In this document: positions 34,923 through 44,748 of the stretch, in pieces | Layout of the letters: each line of letters begins with the position of its first letter | How positions within the stretch are numbered: the stretch's first letter is position 1 | NCBI GenBank assembly: GCA_938036315.1 | Contig: CALHPK010000003.1 | Span: forward strand, 54,334 to 118,333 | Length of the DNA stretch: 64,000 nucleotides | Direction of reading: 5' to 3' | DNA from: an uncultured bacterium | Lineage (GTDB): Bacteria > Calescibacteriota > Calescibacteriia > Calescibacteriales > Calescibacteriaceae | Program-made: the position numbers and the translations under genes | Notes under the pieces: model-generated | Database searches by the model: none | Told to the model about the DNA's origin: nothing | Seen by the model: the letters and a program-made list of their open reading frames with translations, nothing else

Positions 34923-35966
34923 ATGAGCAGTAATCAGGTCAGGAAAACACTAAAAGAATTAGGATTACCTCTTCTTCCTACTACATCTGTGGGAAGTTTA
35001 CCTAAGCCCGAATATATAAAGGAGGCAAGGAGAAACAAGCTGTCAAGTAGGGAGTTAAGGAAACTTGAAGATAAAGCAACAGCTGAATGGATTGCTTTTC
35101 AAGAAGAAGCAGGAATAGATGTCATAGTTGATGGAGAAATATACAGAGGGGATATGGTTACCTTTTTTGCAGAGAATCTGGATGGATTCAAAATGAGCGG
35201 ACTTGTTCGCTCCTATGGGAACAGATACTACATAAAGCCAAGAATAGTTGGGAAGATCAAATGGAAAAAACCTATAACGGTAGATAGATGGGAATTTGCC
35301 CAAAGCCTAACTAAAAAACCAGTCAAAGGTATGCTTACAGGTCCATATACTATGATGGACTGGTCATTTGATGAGCATTATAGGAGTAGAGAAAAGACAT
35401 GCATAGCATTTGCGAAGGAGCTGAGAAAAGAAGTTATTGCTTTAGCGGAAGCTGGAGCCAAGATAATTCAGATAGATGAACCTGCAATATCAACTCGGCC
35501 GGCTGAATTTGGAATAGCCAAAGAGGCCTTAGAAATTATGACAGATGGACTCAAAGGAGTATACTTCATAACTCACATATGCTACGGCGCATTCGAATTT
35601 GTATACCCACAAATTCTGAAGCTACCAATTCACAACATAGATCTTGAAATGTCAAACTCCGAGCTAGACCTTGTCGAACTATTCAAAAAATACCCGTTCA
35701 CAAAAGATATATCATTCGGAGTTGTTGATTCCCACTCGCATATAATCGAAGATGTTGAAAAAATAAAAGCAAGAATAAAAAAAGCGTTGGAGGTTCTGAA
35801 ACCTGAACAAATATGGGTCGACCCCGATTGCGGACTTAAAACAAGAACAGAAGAAGAAGCAAAAGGGAAACTTATAAATATGGTAAAAGCTACAAAAGAG
35901 ATAAGAGAAGAACTGCTCAAGAGCTCTTCGCCCTCAGAAATGATGAGAATAGAAAAAAGAACATAA
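34923..35966 (+). CDS. Core-MetE type methionine synthase (C-terminal-barrel-only)
   Basis: 347 residues matching only the catalytic barrel of cobalamin-independent methionine synthase. The zinc ligands are in place: His218-x-Cys220 ('ITHICYG'), Glu242 ('DLEMSNSELD') and Cys303 ('DPDCGLKTR'). 'TTSVGSLPKP' and 'IDEPAIS' bind the substrate. The N-terminal barrel that recognises folate polyglutamate is absent. Such core enzymes in archaea and some bacteria are thought to take the methyl group from a corrinoid protein instead of methyl-folate. A GGAGG site precedes the ATG. The end overlaps ctaA by 50 bp on the other strand. Confidence 0.9.
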   Translation: MSSNQVRKTLKELGLPLLPTTSVGSLPKPEYIKEARRNKLSSRELRKLEDKATAEWIAFQEEAGIDVIVDGEIYRGDMVTFFAENLDGFKMSGLVRSYGNRYYIKPRIVGKIKWKKPITVDRWEFAQSLTKKPVKGMLTGPYTMMDWSFDEHYRSREKTCIAFAKELRKEVIALAEAGAKIIQIDEPAISTRPAEFGIAKEALEIMTDGLKGVYFITHICYGAFEFVYPQILKLPIHNIDLEMSNSELDLVELFKKYPFTKDISFGVVDSHSHIIEDVEKIKARIKKALEVLKPEQIWVDPDCGLKTRTEEEAKGKLINMVKATKEIREELLKSSSPSEMMRIEKRT

Positions 35967-36939
35967 TCCAAGCTACCCCCTGATGCAAAACTCCTAAGAT
36001 CAGGGGAATATCACCTCGCGAATTTATAAGAGTGAAGACACCCAATGTAAACTGTAAAACCCAAATAGAAATAAGAATAGCTCCCCACCGTTTATCAAAT
36101 TTCAAAACTATAACAAAAATAATCAATAAAACAAACGGTAAATATCTGTGAAAGAAGTTCGAAAAAACAGGATTATCTAATGGATTGATAAAAAGTCCCT
36201 CAGGTATAATTTTTCCATTGAAATCTGGCCATGTTGGAGCTATGAGGGCTGCTTTTTGTCCAGCCACCAGCGTCCCCAAAAATACTTGAAGCAGAAAAAC
36301 AAAAAGTCCGATAGCTAAAACTGTTCTTAATCTTGCACCAGTTGTATTAGAACTTAAATTATTTATAATCTTACGTAATTTTCTATTATCTGTAATTGTT
36401 TTATATAAATCATTATCAGTTTTATGTATACCCCATAAAGTATAAGCAAAGATAAACAAGGCAAATAGGTTATGAAAAGCAAGGAAAATTGGTGACACAA
36501 AAGGTCTGGGTTCCACTACACCAGTTCTGACCATAAGCCACCCTACAGTTCCCTGAGCGAAAATAAGTAAAGTCAGCACTCCCCAATATAATTTCCAGAA
36601 TCTTCTACCTTTCGAAACTAGTAAGTACAAAAACACCCCAATAATGTATATCCCCAGAAATCTTCCCAGTAGCCTGTGAAAATATTCTATAAGGTATATC
36701 TTTTTGAAATTTTCCAGTGTAATTCCTTTATGTATAAGCTCATATTGAGCTATTTTCTTGTAACTTTCAAATTCTTTCTCCCACTGACTTTGAGAAAGTG
36801 GAGGTAAAATTCCAGTTATCAGTTTCCACTCTGTAATGGCAAGTCCAGCCTTTGAAAGACGAACTACTCCTCCAACTAGAACCATAGTAAATATCGAAAT
36901 AGCTGCCACAGAGATAAGTATCTTTATAACACGCTCCAT
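35917..36939 (-). CDS. ctaA: Heme A synthase
   Basis: CtaA/Cox15 oxidises the C8 methyl of heme O to a formyl group, giving heme A for aa3-type oxidases. The 340 residues carry about eight membrane helices. Heme-ligand histidines sit in 'IEYFHRLLGRFLG', 'FLAFHNLFALF', 'FFHRYLPFVLL' and 'LGVLHQGVAW'. 'VGGVVRLSKAGLAITEWK' and 'LPPLSQSQW' match the Cox15 (type 2) branch. Two cysteines of the Bacillus type are not seen. The gene overlaps core-metE by 50 bp at the 3' end. Cytochrome oxidase genes are outside the window. Confidence 0.93.
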   Translation of the reverse strand: MERVIKILISVAAISIFTMVLVGGVVRLSKAGLAITEWKLITGILPPLSQSQWEKEFESYKKIAQYELIHKGITLENFKKIYLIEYFHRLLGRFLGIYIIGVFLYLLVSKGRRFWKLYWGVLTLLIFAQGTVGWLMVRTGVVEPRPFVSPIFLAFHNLFALFIFAYTLWGIHKTDNDLYKTITDNRKLRKIINNLSSNTTGARLRTVLAIGLFVFLLQVFLGTLVAGQKAALIAPTWPDFNGKIIPEGLFINPLDNPVFSNFFHRYLPFVLLIIFVIVLKFDKRWGAILISIWVLQFTLGVFTLINSRGDIPLILGVLHQGVAWIMFFFLFSSFLRAKSS

Positions 36940-37030
36940 ATGACAGAGAAAAGCAGAGCTTCTGAATAAGTTAGTGTTAAGAGTTTATGAGGAAGCAAAA
37001 TTCCGACTTACTTTTCTATATTTCTATATT

Positions 37031-38116
37031 TCAGATCACCTTTCTTTTCCTTCTTATAAACGATGGTATATCATAAAAATCTTTACTACTTTCCCCGATT
37101 TCAGAGATAGAATCAGCTCTGCGAGCGGTTCCCTCTTGCTGGAGAATGGATATCTTCTCACTTAACCCTGTAGCTATAACAGTAACCTTAACTTTATCTC
37201 CGAGATTCTCATCTATTGACACGCCAAAAATTATATTTGCTTCCTCTGCAACCTTTTCTCTTATAGCCTCTGCTGCCTCTTTCGCTTCAAACAGTGATAA
37301 TTCTTCATTACCAGCAATGCACAAAAGAACGTTAGAAGCTCCGTCTATTTTTATGTCCCCATCAAGTAATGGATTTTCTATTGCCATTCGAGCTGCTTTG
37401 ACTGCTCTACCCTCCTTTGTTGATTCATCACTTTCTCCCATACCAATTAGAGCATATCCCTTATTCTGCATTACAGCTTTAACATCGGCAAAATCTATGT
37501 TTATGAGTGCAGGAACTGTGATAAGTTCGGTTATTGACTTGACAGCTCTAACCAGAACATTATCTATAAGCTTAAAACTTTCTCTTACCGATGCATTTTT
37601 GCCGCAGATTTCAAACAATTTATCGTTAGATATGATTATAAGGGTATCAACATAATTTTTCAGTAATTCGAGTCCGTGTATGGCATTTTCCATCCTACGC
37701 CTTCCTTCAAAAAAGAATGGTTTTGTAACCACGGCAACAGTTAGTGCGCCAATTTCTTCCTTTGCAATCTGCGCAACCACTGGGATAGCACCTGTACCAG
37801 TGCCTCCACCCATACCTGCTGCTAAAAAGACCATATCTGAACCAGCAAGGATCTCCTTTATTTTGTCAGCATCTTCCTCTGCAGATTTCCTTCCTATCTC
37901 TGGATTTCCACCAGCCCCAAGTCCCCTGGTGAGTTTACTTCCTATCTGAAGTCTGATATGAGCTTTGTTCAATGAAAGAACCTGTGCATCTGTGTTTATG
38001 GACACAAGTTCTGCACCTTCTATTCCGACCTCACTTAGTGAATTTACAATATTTCCCCCTGCGCCACCTACTCCCACAACCTTTATCACCGGTCTGAATT
38101 CATTAAAACTATCCAT
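37031..38116 (-). CDS. ftsZ: Cell division GTPase FtsZ
   Basis: 361 residues. The tubulin signature 'GGGTGTGA' is at about 103-110, 'VGVGGAGGNIVNSL' is N-terminal, 'RGLGAGGNP' forms a GTP loop, and the T7 loop is 'NIDFADVKAVM'. A very short linker leads to 'DIPSFIRRKRKVI', the C-terminal peptide that binds FtsA. GGAGGT is 7 bp before the ATG. It directly follows ftsA (12 bp) in the order ftsQ-ftsA-ftsZ; there are no mur genes beside the cluster. Confidence 0.97.
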   Translation of the reverse strand: MDSFNEFRPVIKVVGVGGAGGNIVNSLSEVGIEGAELVSINTDAQVLSLNKAHIRLQIGSKLTRGLGAGGNPEIGRKSAEEDADKIKEILAGSDMVFLAAGMGGGTGTGAIPVVAQIAKEEIGALTVAVVTKPFFFEGRRRMENAIHGLELLKNYVDTLIIISNDKLFEICGKNASVRESFKLIDNVLVRAVKSITELITVPALINIDFADVKAVMQNKGYALIGMGESDESTKEGRAVKAARMAIENPLLDGDIKIDGASNVLLCIAGNEELSLFEAKEAAEAIREKVAEEANIIFGVSIDENLGDKVKVTVIATGLSEKISILQQEGTARRADSISEIGESSKDFYDIPSFIRRKRKVI

Positions 38117-38128
38117 ATCAGATACCTC

Positions 38129-39367
38129 CTATGAAAACAAAAATGCGAACCATTGCTTTACCTTTTCACGAAAACGAGAGAAAAATCCCTTCCCAGATGA
38201 ATATGGAGTTGATTCGTAAACAGGAGCATTCTTATTTGCGTAGATAACTAGACCAACAGCAGTTGAAAAGATTGGGTTTTCGACTTCTGTCATACCAGAA
38301 ATATCATGCGGGTAACCAATCCTTACTGGAATTCCCAATATCTTTTCTGCTATATCTTCAATAAATGGTAAGGAAGAAGTTCCACCTGTCAGTACCGCGT
38401 TTCTTATGAATTTTGGGAACGGACTTGAATCCAGCCCAACCTTAACTCTGTCGAAAATTTCTTCAAGCCTCAATTGAATAACCTCTGCTAGCTCCTTTCT
38501 TGATATATCAACAAGCTGACTTGGGCCAGCCCTCTTTATTCCCTGAATTATCTCTCTTTCTGTAACTCTATTTGCATTCGCTACGCCGTATTTTTTCTTC
38601 ACATCCTCAGCGGTAGCTCGAGATATTCCAAATCTCAAAGCTATATCACTGGTAATATGGTTTCCCCCCAGATCGACCTCAACTGTATGAACAAGACTGT
38701 TGTTATAGAAAACTGCTACATCTGTTGTTCCTCCGCCTATGTCAATAAGTACTGTTCCTATTTCCATTTCTTCTGGATATAATACTGCTTCTGCGGATGC
38801 AATAGACTGCAGTACTATATTTCTAACATTCAATCCTACCCTTTCACAAGCTCTTATCAGATTTTTTATGGCATGGAGATTTCCTGTTATGATATATATA
38901 TTTGCTTTGAGTCTTCTTCCATACATGCCCACGGGTTTGAGGATATGTCTCTGATCATCTACTACAAATTCCTGAGGAATTATATGGATTATCTGTTTAT
39001 CTGGTGAGATGTTATTTATTTTGGCGCTATCTATAACTCTTTTTACATCGCGCTCTGTTATAACACCTGTTGGTGTAGTAACTATTCCTTCAGAGCTAAA
39101 TCCACTTATATGTTCACCAGCGATACCAATTATCACATCTTCAAGTTTAGTATCTATCATCTGCTCAGCCTCAGAAATAGATTTTTCTATAGTTTGAGAT
39201 AGCCGTTCTATATCATATACCATCCCTTTTTTCATACCTTGTGATGGAGCTAACCCCATTCCAACTATTGAAAGCCCTGAATCTGTTCTCTCTGCGACGA
39301 CTGTGCAAACTTTTGTCGTACCTATATCAAGCCCTACGATGTACCCTTTCTCACTTCCGCCTTTCAT
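38129..39367 (-). CDS. ftsA: Cell division protein FtsA
   Basis: 412 residues of the actin-like family: 'YIVGLDIGTTKVCTVVAE' (phosphate 1), 'VLIDIGGGTTDVAVFYN' (phosphate 2) and 'VLTGGTSSLPFI' (adenosine site). It tethers FtsZ to the membrane; the C-terminus 'FFSRFREKVKQWFAFLFS' is a good amphipathic membrane helix. AAGGAGGT precedes the start. It lies between ftsQ and ftsZ. Confidence 0.97.
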   Translation of the reverse strand: MKGGSEKGYIVGLDIGTTKVCTVVAERTDSGLSIVGMGLAPSQGMKKGMVYDIERLSQTIEKSISEAEQMIDTKLEDVIIGIAGEHISGFSSEGIVTTPTGVITERDVKRVIDSAKINNISPDKQIIHIIPQEFVVDDQRHILKPVGMYGRRLKANIYIITGNLHAIKNLIRACERVGLNVRNIVLQSIASAEAVLYPEEMEIGTVLIDIGGGTTDVAVFYNNSLVHTVEVDLGGNHITSDIALRFGISRATAEDVKKKYGVANANRVTEREIIQGIKRAGPSQLVDISRKELAEVIQLRLEEIFDRVKVGLDSSPFPKFIRNAVLTGGTSSLPFIEDIAEKILGIPVRIGYPHDISGMTEVENPIFSTAVGLVIYANKNAPVYESTPYSSGKGFFSRFREKVKQWFAFLFS

Positions 39368-39404
39368 AAAATTTTACCTCCTTCCAAAAGATGTATACAT
39401 AGAA

Positions 39405-40142
39405 TTATTTTACAAAAATTTTTCCATCTCCGCGCATATCAATTTCGCTGATCGATCTGTCAGAAAGTTCATCTAGGAATTTTACAAATCTATGAAAAGC
39501 GTTCTCAAAATTATCCCTTGGGAAAACCGCTTTATATCCATCCCTCAGATAAACTTCTAAGGAGAAATCAAGACACACAATCTGATCGGGATTGATCTTC
39601 TCAGCTAAAGTTTTAATCTGACTGATAATATCCTTAATATTACAACGCGATGATTCAATCTTTATAAAAGGCAAGTAATTGAGCTTGAGCTCATAAATTT
39701 TTGAAATCGATATTGGTTCTGAAAGTTTATCTCCATTGTCTGAAACCAGAAAAACATAACCATTTTCAGCTAAAAAACCAATTGGTTTAACCGCTTCAAA
39801 TTCTATAAGTACAAGATCTGGGAAGCGAAAATCGACATGGCATAGGACTGTCCATATACTTTTCTGACATGCGGAATGTAAAAGAGAAAAAAATCCGAGC
39901 ATATCAACAAAACTAAATCTACCGGTCAAATTAATTCCGGTATCCTCAAGCTGAATTCTTGAAAAAATATCCTTTTTTACAATTTCTGAGATTCGCAAAG
40001 ATGCTCCTTCAATTCGTATTCTAAATATATCAAATTTTACAAAAAGCGGAACAGATGCAAATAACAAAAAAAACAAGAGAGAAAAAAAAGGTACAAAGAG
40101 CATTTCTTTATACGTACAAGAAAAGAAACGAGGGAAATTCAT
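39405..40142 (-). CDS. ftsQ: FtsQ/DivIB-like cell division protein
   Basis: 245 residues with one N-terminal membrane helix ('MLFVPFFSLLFFLLFASV') and an extracytoplasmic region. 'VKFDIFRIRIEGASLRISEI' resembles the POTRA beginning, and the end 'ISEIDMRGDGKIFVK' resembles the conserved final strand ('IDLR...V'). Sequence identity in this family is low, so its place directly upstream of ftsA is important. It would bridge the cytoplasmic ring and the septal synthase complex. Confidence 0.8.
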   Translation of the reverse strand: MNFPRFFSCTYKEMLFVPFFSLLFFLLFASVPLFVKFDIFRIRIEGASLRISEIVKKDIFSRIQLEDTGINLTGRFSFVDMLGFFSLLHSACQKSIWTVLCHVDFRFPDLVLIEFEAVKPIGFLAENGYVFLVSDNGDKLSEPISISKIYELKLNYLPFIKIESSRCNIKDIISQIKTLAEKINPDQIVCLDFSLEVYLRDGYKAVFPRDNFENAFHRFVKFLDELSDRSISEIDMRGDGKIFVK

Positions 40143-40290
40143 ATCATAATTTTACAAATCAGAAAGTAATTGTGCAATGCTTTTATAGATGAGATTTAGC
40201 ATGTAATAGTCAGCATCTCAGATCTGCTCTTAATTGTAGCAGGCTAAATTTTCTCGGTCTTTAATCTTTATAAGATTTGAATTTTCAGGC

Positions 40291-42363
40291 TCACTGTATA
40301 AATGTTGGAACCTTTAGAGCGTCGATAACTGGAATTATTGTCTTTTGTCCATCCGCACCTATTTCTTCAACAATAGCAAACATACCTCGCATACTTACTA
40401 CTTCCTCATCAAAACTCTTCATAACCACATCTTTTATTTCCAAGACATCAGTAGCTACAAGACCGACTTCAGCATATTTCCCTTCACCCTCCAGAATCAA
40501 TATGAAAAATTTTTGATTCATAAGCTCATCTATAGATGTACTGCCTTTGCCAAGAATCTCATCAATGGTAACAAGCGGGAACTCTCTTCCACCCATCACT
40601 GCAACTGGTCTACCCTGCATTGTCTTCAGTACTATTCTGTCATCTTCAGGATAATAAACTTCTGTTCTTTGCACAGAAGATAACAAAATTGCATACCTTT
40701 TCCCTCTCCAATCAAGTATAACCGCTTCGACAACTATCTTAGCAACTGGAATTTTCACAACAAAAGAAGTTCCTTCCCCAACTTCAGAGTGAATCTCTAT
40801 TTTTCCTTTTATGCTGTGAATTTCTTTCTGAACCTCATCAAGTCCTGCTCCTCTTCCAGCACTCTTATCTGTTGAGTCCTTAGTTGAAAATCCAGGCAAG
40901 AATAGTAATTTGAAGACTTTCTCTTTTATCCAATTTCCATCTGCCCCTTTAAAGCTGGCCTCAGAAGTACCTAATCCATATGAGAAAGCTAATTCCGGAA
41001 ATCTTTTACTCCATTCCAGATACTTCTCCACAACAACTTTAGGATCAATCCCTTTTCCATCATCTCGTATCTCTATAGTTATATATCCGCTTTTTTTTTC
41101 AGCACTTATTGTAATTTGTCCTTTTGGTGGTTTCCCCTTTTTAACTCTTTCTTCTGGATACTCTATACCGTGTGCTACGGCGTTTCTGGCTATGTGCAAA
41201 AGCACATTTCTTATTTTTCTCGCTATTTCCGAATCTATTTCTATATTTCCCCAACTTTGTTTAACTTCTACAAGTTTTCCAAGCTGTGCAGCTGTGACTT
41301 CAACATCTCTGACAACACCCCTGAGTATATCTGAAATTGGGAGCATCCGCATCTCTAAGACGATATCCTGAAGCTCTCTCATTCTTCTTTCAAGATCAGC
41401 AACACTATCGCGTAGCCTCTGTTCGACTTCCAGATTCTTTGATTCCTCAACAATGCTAGAAAGCGATGAGCGTATAATATTCTTTGAAATCACCATATCA
41501 CTGATTATACTCATTATCTTCTCCACATCTTCTATATCGACTCTCAAAGATGTCTTCTGCTGTGAAATTGTTGATCGAACTTTTCTAGGCATCCATAGCA
41601 CATAAGATTTTGCTATTTTCTCAAGCTTAGATATATCTACTCCATCTTTTGACGGGACAACAATAAAGTTGAAGATCATCTGATCTCCTTCTACTTTGGT
41701 GACAACAGAAATTATCTCAAAATTTTCAGCTCTTATTTTTTCCATAATTTTTCTTGCCTCTTCATCAAAATCCGCTTCCATAGATAATTTTATAAAAGAG
41801 CAAAAAACAGCTTTGCCCTGGTCTATGCTTTTTTTCAGAGCGCTAAGCTCTGAGTCCGATAATTCTTCTATAAGAGCGATACCATTCTCATCTGTAATAA
41901 GGTTCTTCAACTGAGATCTAATATCTTCCTTTTCTTTCTTTTTATCTTGTGGACGCGTCTCCTCTTTTTGCGCGCGTAAGACTTTAACTTTGGAAGCTTG
42001 AAACTGATCAACTTTTATCTCAATAAAGGTATCTGATTCTGCATCCATAGCCTCAAGCTGTCCCAGAGCATCCTCCACTACAGAAATGATCGCTATAACT
42101 TCAGCTATGACGTCCTCAGTAATTGCACTCTCTCCATCTCTTATTTTGACAAACCTGTCTTCAAGGCTGTGAAACACATCTCCAATCTTCATGTAGCCAA
42201 CACTGTAAGAATTACCTTTTAGAGTATGAAACTTTCTCACTATATCGTTTATTATCTCTGGGGGGACATCATCTACGTTATTCTTTATTGCCTCAAATTG
42301 TTCTATCAGAGACCTTAAGATTTCTTCTGCTTCATCAAAGTATGCCTTCAATAGCTCATTCAT
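40291..42363 (-). CDS. cheA: Chemotaxis histidine kinase CheA
   Basis: 690 residues with the class order: Hpt domain (His46 in 'FHTLKGNSYSVGY'), a linker with a possible P2 region ('ADFDEEARKIMEKIRAENFE'), dimerisation domain ('KTSLRVDIEDVEKIMSIISDM'), ATPase ('NAVAHGIEYPEERV', 'DDGKGID', 'GRGAGLDEV') and a C-terminal CheW-like domain ('ILDWRGKRYAILLSSVQRTE'). It receives signals from the MCP array and phosphorylates CheY. No cheW, cheY or cheB is adjacent. It is a solitary gene upstream of ftsQ. Confidence 0.95.
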   Translation of the reverse strand: MNELLKAYFDEAEEILRSLIEQFEAIKNNVDDVPPEIINDIVRKFHTLKGNSYSVGYMKIGDVFHSLEDRFVKIRDGESAITEDVIAEVIAIISVVEDALGQLEAMDAESDTFIEIKVDQFQASKVKVLRAQKEETRPQDKKKEKEDIRSQLKNLITDENGIALIEELSDSELSALKKSIDQGKAVFCSFIKLSMEADFDEEARKIMEKIRAENFEIISVVTKVEGDQMIFNFIVVPSKDGVDISKLEKIAKSYVLWMPRKVRSTISQQKTSLRVDIEDVEKIMSIISDMVISKNIIRSSLSSIVEESKNLEVEQRLRDSVADLERRMRELQDIVLEMRMLPISDILRGVVRDVEVTAAQLGKLVEVKQSWGNIEIDSEIARKIRNVLLHIARNAVAHGIEYPEERVKKGKPPKGQITISAEKKSGYITIEIRDDGKGIDPKVVVEKYLEWSKRFPELAFSYGLGTSEASFKGADGNWIKEKVFKLLFLPGFSTKDSTDKSAGRGAGLDEVQKEIHSIKGKIEIHSEVGEGTSFVVKIPVAKIVVEAVILDWRGKRYAILLSSVQRTEVYYPEDDRIVLKTMQGRPVAVMGGREFPLVTIDEILGKGSTSIDELMNQKFFILILEGEGKYAEVGLVATDVLEIKDVVMKSFDEEVVSMRGMFAIVEEIGADGQKTIIPVIDALKVPTFIQ

Positions 42364-42490
42364 ACATCCGCCTTGCTGGGAAACTATTTATTATAAAGCT
42401 CTTATCTAAAATTTAATCTCGGAAAAGCCTCAGGAATAAATTATCTCAAAATAAGAATCTTTATGAATAATACATAAGATAAACAATAGA

Positions 42491-44056
42491 ATGGGTAATA
42501 CCGCTGAAACTAAAAATGGCAGAATACTCGCTTGTGACGGCATAGACAAAACAGGAATAGAAATCCTCAGAGAACATTTTGATGTAGATGAGAAAAATAA
42601 ATTGTCTGAAAGTGAACTTATCCAAATGCTATCATCTGGAGAATATGTGGCTCTCCTGGTAAGATCCGCAACAAAGGTAAACAGAAACGTGATAGAAAAA
42701 AGTGTAGGGCTCAAAGCTATAGGAAGAGCAGGTATAGGAGTCGATAATATTGACGTGAAATCAGCAACTGAAAGGGGAATAGTCGTGATGAACACCTTAG
42801 GAGCTGCTAATACCACAGCTGAACACACAGTAGCCCTAATCTTCTCAGTCGCAAGAAGAATAGCCCAATCCCACCTGTCGGTGAAACAGGGAAAATGGGA
42901 AAAAAGTAAATTTATTGGCAAAGAGCTCGCGGGGAAAACCATAGGAATAATAGGTCTTGGAAATATAGGCAAAAAGGTGGCAGAAATAACAAAATCAATA
43001 GGAATGAATGTAATATTCTTTGATCCCTATGTAGAAGACCAGAGATTCAAAAGAGTATCATTTGAAGAGCTATTGCAAAACTCTGACATAATAACAATTC
43101 ATGTCCCCCTCAACGAAAAAACCAAAAACATGATAGGGGATGAAGAATTCAAAAAAATGAAAGATGGGGTAATAATTATAAATTGCGCAAGAGGTGGGAT
43201 AATAGACGAAAATGCACTTGCAAAGTACATCGAACAAGGTAAAGTCTGGGGAGCTGGAATAGATACTTTCGCAGAAGAACCACCACCACAATCAAACCCA
43301 CTTCTTCAACTTGAGAATGTAACCCTAACTCCCCACATTGGTGCTTCAACAGTTGAGGGGCAAAAAAACGCGTCAATCGAGATAGCAAAAAAAATTCTAA
43401 AATTCCTAAAGTACGGAGTGATAGAAGATGCTGTAAACTTTGTCCCAGTCCCAGAAGATAAAAAAGCTGTGTTAGACCTTGCGGATAAGCTGGGATCCTT
43501 TCTAGTACAGGCATATCAGTATCCTATCAGGCAAGTAAAAATTGCCGCTTCTATGGAAAACATACCGTACGCTAAATACGGCGGATTATTTGGAATATCA
43601 AAATTCATAGTCGGCGAAGATTTTGTCTCACCGCTTAATGCGGAAAGCACCCTGAAATCAAGGGGAGTAGACATAAGTGAAAAAGTTCTCGGAAGTGATG
43701 AGCTCCCTAACAAAATTTCTGTTGAAATCAAAACTTCAGACGGGATATTCTCAATAAGCGGAATGGTTATAGGGAAAACATCAAGAATAATAGAAATAAA
43801 TGGACTCCCCCTTGAAGCCCCAACAGAAGGGAACTTTATCTTCTCCCAAAATGAAGATAAACCTGGAGTAGTCGGGAAAATAGGGACATTTCTGGGAGAA
43901 AATGGAATAAACATAGCTTCCATACACCTTGGAAGAGACAAACCAGGTGGAAAAGCAATCTCTCTGATAAATGTAGATGAAATACCGCCTCAAAGGGTAT
44001 TGGAAGGGTTAAGAAAAATCCCCCATGTTTTGAGAGTCGTCTTTGTGAAACTGTAA
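42491..44056 (+). CDS. serA: D-3-phosphoglycerate dehydrogenase
   Basis: SerA oxidises 3-phosphoglycerate, the entry to serine synthesis. The 521-residue long form has substrate- and NAD-binding domains ('GRAGIGVDNIDV', 'GIIGLGNIGKKVA', 'NCARGGIIDE', 'TPHIGASTVEGQ' with the catalytic His), then an intervening allosteric substrate-binding domain and a C-terminal ACT domain ('DKPGVVGKIGTFLGENGINI') that senses serine. TAAGAT ends about 10 bp before the ATG and no ribosome site is seen, so the leader is very short. It is followed by hisG and gmhB on the same strand. Confidence 0.95.
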   Translation: MGNTAETKNGRILACDGIDKTGIEILREHFDVDEKNKLSESELIQMLSSGEYVALLVRSATKVNRNVIEKSVGLKAIGRAGIGVDNIDVKSATERGIVVMNTLGAANTTAEHTVALIFSVARRIAQSHLSVKQGKWEKSKFIGKELAGKTIGIIGLGNIGKKVAEITKSIGMNVIFFDPYVEDQRFKRVSFEELLQNSDIITIHVPLNEKTKNMIGDEEFKKMKDGVIIINCARGGIIDENALAKYIEQGKVWGAGIDTFAEEPPPQSNPLLQLENVTLTPHIGASTVEGQKNASIEIAKKILKFLKYGVIEDAVNFVPVPEDKKAVLDLADKLGSFLVQAYQYPIRQVKIAASMENIPYAKYGGLFGISKFIVGEDFVSPLNAESTLKSRGVDISEKVLGSDELPNKISVEIKTSDGIFSISGMVIGKTSRIIEINGLPLEAPTEGNFIFSQNEDKPGVVGKIGTFLGENGINIASIHLGRDKPGGKAISLINVDEIPPQRVLEGLRKIPHVLRVVFVKL

Positions 44057-44097
44057 AGCGTGAGAGTAAAATTGTAGCCAAATATTCGAAAGCTGAA

Positions 44098-44748
44098 ATG
44101 AATGAAGAAAGTAAACTGAAAATAGCACTTTCAAAGGGAAAAATCCTTGAAGAAGAACTCCAACTTCTCCTCAAATGCAAAATAAACGTTAAATTCTCCG
44201 AAAGAGAACTTAAGTCAGATTACGGAAATCTTTCATTCTGGCTCTTGAAACCGCAAGACGTGCCGATATGGGTTGAAAGTGGCGTAGTTGATCTTGGAAT
44301 AGTCGGACTAGATATTCTAAGAGAAAACGCCTACGATGTGTTAGAACTTATGGATCTGGGGATTGGGAAGTGCAGACTATCTTTAGCCTGCAAAAAAGAA
44401 TTGAAAGATAAAATAGAAAAATTGAAGGAACAGAAAGTTATAATAGCTACTAAATTCCCCAATCTGACCAGCAGATTTGTCAAAGACATTTTTCCAGAAT
44501 TTGAAATAATTCATCTTCATGGATCCGTTGAACTTGCACCAATAGCTGGATTATCATTTATCATCTCAGATCTTGTTTCAACTGGTAAGACCCTCAAAGA
44601 AAACGGACTTGTGGAATTTAAGGTCTTAGAAAAGTTCTCGGCTTATCTGATATGTAACAGGAATTCATTCATAACAAAGTATACCAGTATAGAAAACCTA
44701 ATTTTGACTTTTTCAAAAGCAATTGGTATATCAATAAACTTTCTCTGA
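44098..44748 (+). CDS. hisG: ATP phosphoribosyltransferase, short form
   Basis: HisG starts histidine synthesis by joining ATP and PRPP. The 216 residues match the short form ('IALSKGKILEEEL', 'VDLGIVGLDIL', and the PRPP-loop region 'VELAPIAGLSFIISDLVSTG'), which lacks the regulatory C-terminal domain and needs the HisRS-like partner HisZ. HisZ is not in the window. The stop overlaps the start of gmhB as TGATG. Its position after serA does not reflect a shared pathway. Confidence 0.93.
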   Translation: MNEESKLKIALSKGKILEEELQLLLKCKINVKFSERELKSDYGNLSFWLLKPQDVPIWVESGVVDLGIVGLDILRENAYDVLELMDLGIGKCRLSLACKKELKDKIEKLKEQKVIIATKFPNLTSRFVKDIFPEFEIIHLHGSVELAPIAGLSFIISDLVSTGKTLKENGLVEFKVLEKFSAYLICNRNSFITKYTSIENLILTFSKAIGISINFL

